Source of the DNA: Nemertoderma westbladi
Taxonomy: Eukaryota; Xenacoelomorpha; Nemertodermatida; Nemertodermatidae
Direction: 5' to 3'
Assembly: GCA_032718475.1 (NCBI GenBank)
Contig: JAUCBJ010006359.1
Coordinates: 1-64,000, forward strand
Length of the DNA: 64,000 nucleotides
In this document: piece after piece, positions 46,270 through 56,507 of the stretch
Layout of the letters: the number at the start of each line of letters is the position of its first letter
How positions within the stretch are numbered: position 1 is the stretch's first letter
Notes under the pieces: model-generated
What the model saw: the letters and a program-made list of their open reading frames with translations, nothing else
The model's database searches: none
What the model was told of the DNA's origin: nothing
Translations under genes and position numbers: made by a program

Positions 46270-46640
46270 ATTGAATGCCACCCCAAATTAGATGATTTCA
46301 CACCAATTATTTTTTTATTGTTTATTTCACACCATTATTTAGCACCAAAAATATTTTTTTTGTAGCACCAATTTACATTCCCCATTTTGAATATCTCTCT
46401 CACCAAAAACAATTATTCATCCCCCAAAAACAATAATTCATCCCCAAAAACTATTATTCACCACCCCCCCCCCCCCTCCCAAAAAAAAATAAACAATTAT
46501 CCATCACCCAAAAACAATTATTCATCCCCCAAAAACAAAAACTCATTCTCCCAAAAACAATTATTCATACCCTAAAATCAATTATTCAATCTCCCTAAAA
46601 TAATTACTTGTCAACCAAAAACAATTCTTCCAGCACCAAA
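46270..46640. repeat. Degenerate ~22-bp repeats flanking the 21-bp array, with a C run
   Basis: Repeated CAAAAACAATTATTCATCCC-type units with a C tract at 46464-46476. Read in reverse complement they match the right flank of the array (52190-52330, GAATAATTGTTTTTGGTG), so the two flanks are inverted copies. Distantly they resemble the main unit (CCCCCAAAAT...). Confidence 0.8.
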
Positions 46641-46855
46641 TATGTTATGAAAAATTTAATTATAGAAAATCGTTCACTATTTATTTCCATAAATCAAACA
46701 AAATGTTTAATCATATTACCGACGATCCTCGGGTGAGTACAAAACAAAGACCCAATTATAAAAACCTGCATAATCTTGTAAGATGTTAACTTTCTTTTCT
46801 TGTTTTGGACCCTCCAACACGCTTCTGTAACCTGCTCCTTTACTAACCTGCTCCA

Positions 46856-49800
46856 GTATTTATTTTGGGGGATTATGTATTTATTTTGGGGGATTATGTA
46901 TTTATTTTGGGGGATTATGTATTTATTTTGGGGGATTATGTATTTATTTTGGGGGATTATGTATTTAGTTTGGGGGATTATGTATTTATTTTGGAGGATT
47001 ATGTATTTATTTTGGGGGATTATGTATTTATTTTGGGGGATTATGTATTTATTTTGGAGGATTATGTATTTATTTTGGGGGATTATGTATTTATTTTGGG
47101 GGATTATGTATTTATTTTGGGGGATTATGTATTTATTTTGGGGGATTATGTATTTATTTTGTGGGATTATGTATTTATTTTGGGGGATTATGTATTTATT
47201 TTGGGGGATTATGTATTTATTTTGGGGGATTATGTATTTATTTTGGAGGATTATGTATTTATTTTGGGGGATTATGTATTTATTTTGGGGGATTATGAAT
47301 TTATTTTGGGGGATTATGTATTTATTTTGGGGGATTATGTATTTATTTTGGGGGATTATGTATTTATTTTGGGGGATTATGTATTTATTTTGGGGGATTA
47401 TGTATTTATTTTGGAGGATTATGTATTTATTTTGGGGGATTATGTATTTATTTTGGGGGATTATGTATTTATTTTGGGGGATTATGAATTTATTTTGGGG
47501 GATTATGTATTTATTTTGGGGGATTATGTATTTATTTTGGGGGATTATGTATTTATTTTGGGGGATTATGTATTTATTTTGGAGGATTATGTATTTATTT
47601 TGGGGGATTATGTATTTATTTTGGGGGATTATGAATTTATTTTGGGGGATTATGTATTTATTTTGGGGGATTATGTATTTATTTTGGGGGATTATGTATT
47701 TATTTTGGAGGATTATGTATTTATTTTGGGGGATTATGTATTTATTTTGGGGGATTATGTATTTATTTTGGGGGATTATGTATTTATTTTGGGGGATTAT
47801 GTATTTATTTTGGGGGATTATGTATTTATTTTGGGGGATTATGTATTTATTTTGGGGGATTATGTATTTATTTTGGGGGATTATGTATTTATTTTGGAGG
47901 ATTATGTATTTATTTTGGGGGATTATGTATTTATTTTGGGGGATTATGTATTTATTTTGGGGGATTATGTATTTATTTTGGGGGATTATGTATTTATTTT
48001 GGGGGATTATGTATTTATTTTGGGGGATTATGTATTTATTTTGGGGGATTATGTATTTATTTTGGGGGATTATGTATTTATTTTGGGGGATTATGTATTT
48101 ATTTTGGGGGATTATGTATTTATTTTGTGGGATTATGTATTTATTTTGGGGGATTATGTATTTATTTTGGGGGATTATGTATTTATTTTGGGGGATTATG
48201 TATTTATTTTGGAGGATTATGTATTTATTTTGGGGGATTATGTATTTATTTTGGGGGATTATGTATTTATTTTGGGGGATTATGTATTTATTTTGGGGGA
48301 TTATGTATTTATTTTGGGGGATTATGTATTTATTTTGGGGGATTATGTATTTATTTTGGAGGATTATGTATTTATTTTGGGGGATTATGTATTTATTTTG
48401 GGGGATTATGTATTTATTTTGGGGGATTATGTATTTATTTTGGGGGATTATGTATTTATTTTGTGGGATTATGTATTTATTTTGGGGGATTATGTATTTA
48501 TTTTGGGGGATTATGTATTTATTTTGGGGGATTATGTATTTATTTTGGAGGATTATGTATTTATTTTGGGGGATTATGTATTTATTTTGGGGGATTATGA
48601 ATTTATTTTGGGGGATTATGTATTTATTTTGGGGGATTATGTATTTATTTTGGGGGATTATGTATTTATTTTGGGGGATTATGTATTTATTTTGGAGGAT
48701 TATGTATTTATTTTGGGGGATTATGTATTTATTTTGGGGGATTATGAATTTATTTTGGGGGATTATGTATTTATTTTGGGGGATTATGTATTTATTTTGG
48801 GGGATTATGTATTTATTTTGGAGGATTATGTATTTATTTTGGGGGATTATGTATTTATTTTGGGGGATTATGTATTTATTTTGGGGGATTATGTATTTAT
48901 TTTGGGGGATTATGTATTTATTTTGTGGGATTATGTATTTATTTTGGGGGATTATGTATTTATTTTGGGGGATTATGTATTTATTTTGGGGGATTATGTA
49001 TTTATTTTGGAGGATTATGTATTTATTTTGGGGGATTATGTATTTATTTTGGGGGATTATGTATTTATTTTGGGGGATTATGTATTTATTTTGGGGGATT
49101 ATGTATTTATTTTGGGGGATTATGTATTTATTTTGGGGGATTATGTATTTATTTTGGGGGATTATGTATTTATTTTGGGGGATTATGTATTTATTTTGGA
49201 GGATTATGTATTTATTTTGGGGGATTATGTATTTATTTTGGGGGATTATGAATTTATTTTGGGGGATTATGTATTTATTTTGGGGGATTATGTATTTATT
49301 TTGGGGGATTATGTATTTATTTTGTGGGATTATGTATTTATTTTGGGGGATTATGTATTTATTTTGGGGGATTATGTATTTATTTTGGGGGATTATGTAT
49401 TTATTTTGGGGGATTATGTATTTATTTTGGGGGATTATGTATTTATTTTGGGGGATTATGTATTTATTTTGGAGGATTATGTATTTATTTTGGGGGATTA
49501 TGTATTTATTTTGGGGGATTATGTATTTATTTTGGGGGATTATGTATTTATTTTGGGGGATTATGTATTTATTTTGGGGGATTATGTATTTATTTTGGGG
49601 GATTATGTATTTATTTTGGGGGATTATGTATTTATTTTGGGGGATTATGTATTTATTTTGGAGGATTATGTATTTATTTTGGGGGATTATGTATTTATTT
49701 TGGGGGATTATGTATTTATTTTGGGGGATTATGTATTTATTTTGGGGGATTATGTATTTATTTTGGGGGATTATGTATTTATTTTGGGGGATTATGTATT

Positions 49801-52130
49801 TATTTTGGGGGATTATGTATTTATTTTGGGGGATTATGTATTTATTTTGGGGGATTATGTATTTATTTTGGAGGATTATGTATTTATTTTGGGGGATTAT
49901 GTATTTATTTTGGGGGATTATGTATTTATTTTGGGGGATTATGTATTTATTTTGGGGGATTATGTATTTATTTTGTGGGATTATGTATTTATTTTGGGGG
50001 ATTATGTATTTATTTTGGGGGATTATGTATTTATTTTGGGGGATTATGTATTTATTTTGGAGGATTATGTATTTATTTTGTGGGATTATGTATTTATTTT
50101 GGGGGATTATGTATTTATTTTGGGGGATTATGTATTTATTTTGGGGGATTATGTATTTATTTTGGGGGATTATGTATTTATTTTGGGGGATTATGTATTT
50201 ATTTTGGGGGATTATGTATTTATTTTGGGGGATTATGTATTTATTTTGGGGGATTATGTATTTATTTTGGGGGATTATGTATTTATTTTGGGGGATTATG
50301 TATTTATTTTGGGGGATTATGTATTTATTTTGGGGGATTATGTATTTATTTTGGGGGATTATGTATTTATTTTGGGGGATTATGTATTTATTTTGGGGGA
50401 TTATGTATTTATTTTGGGGGATTATGTATTTATTTTGGGGGATTATGTATTTATTTTGGGGGATTATGTATTTATTTTGGGGGATTATGTATTTATTTTG
50501 GGGGAATATGTATTTATTTTGGGGGAATATGTACTTATTTTGGGGGAATATGTACTTATTTTGGGGGAATATGTATATATTTTGGGGGAATATGTATATA
50601 TTTTGGGGGAATATGTACTTATTTTGGGGGAATATGTATATATTTTGGGGGAATATGTATATATTTTGGGGGAATATGTATTTATTTTAGGGGAATATGT
50701 ATTTATTTTGGGGGAATATGTATTTATTTTGGGGGAATATGTATTTATTTTGGGGGAATATGTAATTATTTTGGGGGAATATGTATTTATTTTTTGGGAT
50801 TAAATATGGTATTTATTTTGGGGGATTATGTACAGTATTTATTTTGGGGGATTATGTATTTATTTTGGGAAAATTTGTATTTATTTTGGGGGAATATGTA
50901 TTTATTTTGGGGGATTATGTATTTATTTTGTGGGATTATGTATTTATTTTGGGGGATTATGTATTTATTTTGGGGGATTATGTATTTATTTTGGGGGATT
51001 ATGTATTTATTTTGGAGGATTATGTATTTATTTTGGGGGATTATGTATTTATTTTGGGGGATTATGTATTTATTTTGGGGGATTATGTATTTATTTTGGG
51101 GGATTATGTATTTATTTTGGGGGATTATGTATTTATTTTGGGGGATTATGTATTTATTTTGGGGGATTATGTATTTATTTTGGGGGATTATGTATTTATT
51201 TTGGAGGATTATGTATTTATTTTGGGGGATTATGTATTTATTTTGGGGGATTATGTATTTATTTTGGGGGATTATGTATTTATTTTGGGGGATTATGTAT
51301 TTATTTTGGGGGATTATGTATTTATTTTGGGGATTATGTATTTATTTTGGGGGATTATGTATTTATTTTGGGGGATTATGTATTTATTTTGGGGGATTAT
51401 GTATTTATTTTGGGGGATTATGTATTTATTTTGGGGGATTATGTATTTATTTTGGGGGATTATGTATTTATTTTGGGGGATTATGTATTTATTTTGGGGG
51501 ATTATGTATTTATTTTGGGGGATTATGTATTTATTTTGGGGGATTATGTATTTATTTTGGGGGATTATGTATTTATTTTGGGGGATTATGTATTTATTTT
51601 GGGGGATTATGTATTTATTTTGGGGGATTATGTATTTATTTTGGGGGATTATGTATTTATTTTGGAGGATTATGTATTTATTTTGGGGGATTATGTATTT
51701 ATTTTGGGGGATTATGTATTTATTTTGGGGATTATGTATTTATTTTGGGGGATTATGTATTTATTTTGGGGGATTATGTATTTATTTTGGGGGATTATGT
51801 ATTTATTTTGGGGGATTATGTATTTATTTTGGGGGATTATGTATTTATTTTGGGGGATTATGTATTTATTTTGGGGGATTATGTATTTATTTTGGGGGAT
51901 TATGTATTTATTTTGGGGGATTATGTATTTATTTTGGGGGATTATGTATTTATTTTGGGGGATTATGTATTTATTTTGGGGGATTATGTATTTATTTTGG
52001 GGGATTATGTATTTATTTTGGGGGATTATGTATTTATTTTGGGGGATTATGTATTTATTTTGGGGGATTATGTATTTATTTTGGGGGATTATGTATTTAT
52101 TTTGGGGGATTATGTATTTATTTTGGGGAT
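46856..52130. repeat. 5.3-kb minisatellite, 21-bp unit, about 250 copies
   Basis: The unit is TTTATTTTGGGGGATTATGT plus A. Variants carry GGAGG, GTGGG or GATTATGAA. A block of GGGGGAATATGTA variants lies at 50500-50790, followed by a short break (50790-50880). Two units lack one G (51328, 51728; ~399 bp = 19 units apart), showing a block duplication. As 21 is a multiple of three and no unit carries a plus-strand stop, all three plus frames are open for hundreds of codons; these are not genes. The reverse complement of each unit contains AATAAA. Confidence 0.97.
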
Positions 52131-52135
52131 TTGTC

Positions 52136-52330
52136 ACATTTATTTTGGGAAAATTTGTATTTATTTCTGGGGGTTTTGTCTTTATTTATTTTGGTGTGAA
52201 TAATTGTTTTTGGTGTTGAAATATTTATTTTGGTTTTTGAATAATTTATTTGGCGTGACTTTATTTTATTTGGTGTTGAATAATTTTTTTTGGGGTCACA
52301 TTATTTAAATTGATGTAATATAATTTTTTT
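52136..52330. repeat. Right flank of the 21-bp array, inverted relative of 46270-46640
   Basis: Repeated TTGGTGTTGAATAATTTTTT-like units. GTGTGAATAATTGTTTTTGG (~52193-52212) is the complement of units in the left flank. Confidence 0.7.
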
Positions 52331-53119
52331 GGTGAAATTTTCATCGATTTTGGTATGACTTTAATTGGTAGCCGATAATAAATGTCCTCCATCGAAGATC
52401 GAACGATAATTCTTGCCATCTTTGAACACATATATGTACCCCAGCAGTTTCTCAACTAAATTCAAACATAGTTACATCATGACCTACTAAATATACGACC
52501 ATGAAAGCTGCATTCTACCTACTAAATTTAGTAGGCACACGTTTTTAAAATCATTTTTCATATATTTGAAGGATTTTATAATAAAAGTCTTCTAGAACAT
52601 TTTTTTATGATTCATTCCAATAGTAAGTATTATAATTTTGAAACAACTTATTTTAATAGCTATTTTTATATATTATTGGTAATTGCCAGTTCCACTTCGT
52701 TGGTACTTACCTACGCCATCTCCTGGAATATTGTGTCTTAATTCAGTGAGTTGGCCACCAATTATTATTCTACAAATCTTAATGAGATTGCATGAAATTT
52801 GAAATATACCGTATATTGTTTTACCTCCATCATCCATACTGGGTGCGTCAGACGTCAGTATTTATTTTCGCTTTCAATCCTTAACTACAAGCGTTTGAAA
52901 AGTAATTAAATAGCCTCGAGACAAGGCTAAAACTTGCCACTTCCGAATCTAATATTCCACTCAATTTCATTAAGATTCAGATGGGGGTGGGGTTGCACTG
53001 AATTAAGACATAAAAAATATCCTGTATTTTTGATATTATTTTTTGTTATTTATGCTAGTAGTTTTTTCCAAGTATCTTTTGTAAATAAAATTAGCTACTG
53101 TAAATTGAGATTTTTGGTC

Positions 53120-53487
53120 AACAAATCGAGCATTGATTAAAGAAAATATCGACGTTGATGAAGTTTTATCAAGTGAACCAGAAAATGATTACGAATCAAT
53201 TTGCATTGCTGCTGAAAGTCGAAATGAGAATTGTTTTGGGTTTTCTTACCCACAAAATTATCAACAGAAAAGGTAGCAAAGGGTGCCAAAACTGTGCGGC
53301 AGTTTTACAAAATGAAACTGTTAACAACTCACTTTACCACAGTTTGCTTGACATGGGAAGAGAGAAGACTCACAAGACAGTTATGCGCATTTGTTGAAGA
53401 AACGTTTAAAATTTTAATAACCGTTGAAGATTTGCTTGAAAAAACCCTTCAGTTCCGCAGCAACTTCGACTCTAACCAAACTATGTG
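53120..53487 (+). pseudogene. Decayed frame in the transposon, possible transposase remnant
   Basis: Three overlapping short frames each look partly coding: ENIDVDEVLSSEPENDYE then a stop; FLTHKIINRKGSKGCQNCA with AVLQNETVNNSLYHSLLDMG; and WEERRLTRQLCAFVEETFK. The change of frame within ~350 bp suggests one ancestral protein broken by indels. The C..C pair (GCQNCA) recalls zinc-binding segments of P-element/THAP-type transposases, but the match is weak and I do not assign a family. Confidence 0.25.
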
Positions 53488-54006
53488 ATAATTATCCCTA
53501 CGTAATCAGCTGACCTTCCCATACTCGAACTAATTACAAGAATTATTTTTCGCTCTCTCGTAAACATATTTGCCAACAATCGATCCCACTCCCAGACGTG
53601 AGAGAATCTTCTGTAAAAGTAATTCAAACTGCGTCAGCGTCATGTATAATACTAAATTATAGAACTGTAGTTTACTGGTACTCATCATCATTATTGAAAA
53701 CATTATAAACATTAAACATTCCATAAGATTAACCAATTATCAACTATTTATTTGCTTTTGTCCTTCTTCATTAATTTGCTAGTAAAAACACATGGCTTCC
53801 AAAAAAACACTAGCTATGGTCAATTGAAAGATCAATCTATCACATACCAAAAAAACTTTAAAATAATATAATGACGTAATGAATATAACACAAAAATCTC
53901 AATTTAGCTAATTTCATTTACAATAGATACTTAATTGCTAAACAATCTACTGTAGAACACTAACAAAAAAAATAATGTAATAAAAACTGTGTCCTAATAG
54001 CAGATA

Positions 54007-54037
<31 letters not shown>

Positions 54038-54255
54038 GGACGCAATAAAAATTCATCCCTCTCCAGGGGAAATTCGACGCAAATAACAGCTGATTATTCT
54101 CAAAAATAAAACTGTAACCTGTTCTATTGTGTTTAGTTTATTGTTTTGGTTAAAATAACATGCCACTGTAACCTGTTCCTTTCCCTAAATTGAGAATTTA
54201 ACATTGAGGCGGGATATTAATTCGCCAAGGCGGGTTTTGCGTCCAGTTACCCTCC
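54007..54255. mobile_element. MITE copy 1, ends in G run / C-rich terminus, nested in the larger transposon
   Basis: It starts with a 28-base G run (54007-54034) followed by ACTGGACGCAA and ends TTGCGTCCAGT (54237-54247) followed by TACCCTCCC, i.e. inverted termini. The body (ATTCATCCCT, AACAGCTGATTA, TTTATTGTTTTGGTTA, GATATTAATTCGC) is shared with the copy at 56045-56281. Confidence 0.8.
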
Positions 54256-54602
54256 CAGTCTCCCTAATAGATAGTAATTGAATAGACTCAATAAAACACT
54301 TTTCAAACGCTTGTAGTTAAAGATTGAAAGCGAAAATAAATATTCTGACGCGTTAAGATTTCTAGAATAATAATTGGTGGCCAAGTCACTGAATTAAGAC
54401 ACAATATTCCAGGAGATGGCGTAGGTAAGCACCAGCGAAGTGGAACTGGCATTTACCAATAATATATAAAAATAGCTATTAAAATAAGTTGTTTCAAAAT
54501 TATAATACTTACTATTAAAATGAATCATAAAAAAATGTTCTAGAAGACTTTTATTATAAAATCCTTCCAAAAATAAAATAAATGATTTTCAAAACGTGTG
54601 CC

Positions 54603-54670
54603 AAGGACTTCTAGAACATAGTATACATTCATAGTATACATAGAATATATACTATGTTCTAGAAGTCCTT
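54603..54670. repeat. Perfect 23-bp-arm palindrome
   Basis: AAGGACTTCTAGAACATAGT... at 54603-54625 recurs in exact reverse complement at 54648-54670, with a 22-base spacer. It is absent from the matching place in the left arm of the surrounding transposon. Confidence 0.9.
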
Positions 54671-54996
54671 GCGTCTGCCTACTAAATTTATTAGGTAGAA
54701 TGCAGCTTTCATGGTCGTATATATAGTAGGAATGTGAAGAATGGCTAACTAGAATAATGATGAACGATTTGTATTTCAAATTTCAAGCAATATGATAAAA
54801 ATTGGTGGGTGGAGATTCGTTTCATAAGAACATGACTTAATTACACGTTCAGAATGACAATAAGTTGACATCATGTAAACTTACAAAATAATTGCTTAAA
54901 GGCAAGGCAACCAGAAACGAGATTCCAATTATACGTCGTTCTATGAATAACTTCGTTTCATATTTCATAAATATCATTAGGATTTGTAGAAAATTA

Positions 54997-55018
54997 GGGG
55001 GGGGGGGGGGGGGGGGGG
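54997..55018 (+). repeat. Poly-G tract, 22 bases
   Basis: Uninterrupted G run about 100 bases downstream (in the WDR59 sense direction) of the WD40 exon donor at 55120, where it reads as a C run. Confidence 0.95.
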
Positions 55019-55119
55019 CACTGTATTTCATGACATGGTGTACTTGGAATAGCGCAACATTGATAATATTTTGCTATTTTGTGTTAAAATGCATTATGTA
55101 TGTAAGGTATGTAGTTTAC

Positions 55120-55368
55120 CTTGAGAATATTGCGCGGCACGGTCCATATCCTGAGTAAGTTATCTTTGCCCCAGGACACCATTTCATGACTGTCGGAAGT
55201 ATTCCCTGCCTTCCGCCACTCAAAATTAACTACCATGTCGGTATGACCGCTGAATATGTGAACCACCTGATTGTTGCATTCTGTCTCCAGAGACCACAAA
55301 GACATCGGATTAAGTTCGCGGGCCTTCTGTAGAGGGACTATTGAAGTCACCAGACTTCTTCCAAACGG
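55120..55368 (-). CDS. WDR59: WDR59-like gene, exon of the last WD40 blades
   Basis: The acceptor is TTTCCTTTAG|C (AG at 55370-55369) and the donor is CTCAAG|GTAAAC (GT at 55119-55118), giving 249 bases and 83 codons, phase 0 at both ends. It reads PFGRSLVTSIVPLQ, LWSLETECNNQVVHIFSGHT, DMVVNFEWRKAGN, MVSWGKDNLLRIWTVPRN. The GH..MV..FEWR......SWGKDNLLRIW pattern is a WD40 blade and follows vertebrate WDR59 closely (PF..GLVT...P, TF.GH.DVV.EFQWRK, VTWSRDQTLRMWRV). WDR59 forms GATOR2 with WDR24, MIOS, SEH1L and SEC13. The earlier blades should be encoded upstream, beyond the minisatellite that starts at 56508. Confidence 0.92.
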
Positions 55369-55470
55369 CTAAAGGAAAAAATCACCAACACCATTGAAAT
55401 ACTATATATAGATAACTGTGTGTATGTGTAGTGTTCAGCAAGCAACAGAACATCACTTTTTTCTTTTTAG

Positions 55471-55564
55471 GTTTAAGTATTTGACCATTCCAGTAGCAGT
55501 TCAGGTTAATATAAATCATACTAACGAATCAACTATTCATCTTAATGTAGCAACTCGTATGTAC
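55471..55564 (+). CDS. Candidate internal exon of an unknown plus-strand gene
   Basis: A strong acceptor (CTTTTTTCTTTTTAG|G, AG at 55469-55470) and a strong donor (TAC|GTAAGT, GT at 55565-55566) bound 94 bases with one open frame: FKYLTIPVAVQVNINHTNES then TIHLNVATRMY. It would enter in phase 2 and leave in phase 0. I do not recognise the peptide and found no partner exons. It lies antisense within the intron upstream of the WDR59 WD40 exon, so a nested gene or chance is possible. Confidence 0.35.
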
Positions 55565-56040
55565 GTAAGTATTCAAAGACACGCATCATATGCGTCGATC
55601 ATAGGAATTCGAATGGAAATTAGCTAGCGCTAACATGTGCCGTAGGCGTAGGTGAACATATTAATATAGTAATATTTTATGCTACTCAATGCATGTGGTA
55701 CCTACACGTCAAGGTTGAAGGAACGCCTTACTTACCTTACACTTACACATATTATACAGATATTGCATGGAAATACATGGTCAAGTAAATCTAACAATAA
55801 TGGTTTGGAGTCATGACAAGACAAGAATGGCACGATAGTGATAGTGTAGTTTTGATTGTTACCTGCTGTCCGGTGGCCAAATCAAGCTCACCTTCAACAG
55901 TTGCCATACAATATACTTATAGATAAACTGGGAGCTTTTGGTGTGGTATAATAAATAGTATTATTCAACTAATTTTGAGTTAAACTAATTGAAATTGAGA
56001 ATGTCTTTAAGTTTACAAATTTCTTTACTGTTATACCAGA
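55565..56040. other. No firm gene; AT-rich WDR59 intron
   Basis: Nothing recognised apart from a weak minus-strand exon-like segment (55915-55863), which is discussed among the rejected items. Confidence 0.4.
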
Positions 56041-56044
56041 TAGG

Positions 56045-56281
56045 GGGACTTTCGACGCCAATAAAATTCATCCCTCCCCATGGGCAATTAACCCAAATAA
56101 CAGCTGATTACTCCCAAAAATAAAACTGTCACCTGCTCTATTTAATTTTGTTTATTGTTTTGGTTAGAATAACGTGTCACAGGTCACTGTAACCTCTCCT
56201 TCCCTTTAATCGGCAATTTAACATTGAGACGAGATATTAATTCGCTGAGATGGGAATTGCGTTAAGTCGCCCCCCCCCCCC
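56045..56281. mobile_element. MITE copy 2
   Basis: It starts GGGGGACTTTCGACGCCAA and ends ATTGCGTTAAGTCG followed by 12 C (56270-56281): inverted termini capped by a G run and a C run. The body is about 80% similar by eye to 54007-54255 in the same orientation. Here the left G run is short and the right C run is long, the reverse of copy 1. Confidence 0.8.
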
Positions 56282-56507
56282 TGCTCATTTCCTGACTAAT
56301 TATTTATATTTTGACTTTTCTTAACATGAAAGGCTACTAATAATCTTTATTACAGTTACATCAACGACTGGAAGTTGAGTCCTAAACACTAATATTGGCT
56401 AGCCGAGAATAAATATTACCATTATAAAAATAAAATCACTAAACCCAAATGTATACTAAATTTATTGGTACAGAGGGTGTGAGGTGAGTCGGATCAAGTA
56501 GGCCGAA

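Larger units (their letters stand above)
52483..54730. mobile_element. 2.25-kb DNA-transposon-like element with ~440-bp terminal inverted repeats
   Basis: The left arm (52483-~52920) begins CCTACTAAATATACGACCAT and the right arm (~54285-54730) ends ATGGTCGTATATATAGTAGG. Long stretches between them match in reverse complement, e.g. GCATTCTACCTACTAAATTT, AGTCTTCTAGAACATTTTTT, GGAATATTGTGTCTTAATTC and CTTTCAATCCTTAACTACAA. The right arm has an extra palindromic insertion (54603-54670). The middle carries a decayed coding remnant and a nested MITE. I see no clear target-site duplication. Confidence 0.85.

Noticed and set aside
46800-52203. Three overlapping plus-strand ORFs of about 960-1310 codons
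   Set aside because: A 21-bp repeat unit with no stop in any of three frames gives this automatically; there is no start context, domain or codon signal.
55863-55915. A 53-base minus-strand exon (CMATVEGELDLATGQQ) preceding the WD40 exon in phase 0
   Set aside because: The splice sites are acceptable and the phase fits, but the peptide does not resemble the WDR59 segment before PF(G/S), which should contain a VWKARYT-like stretch; it could be a chance or cassette exon.
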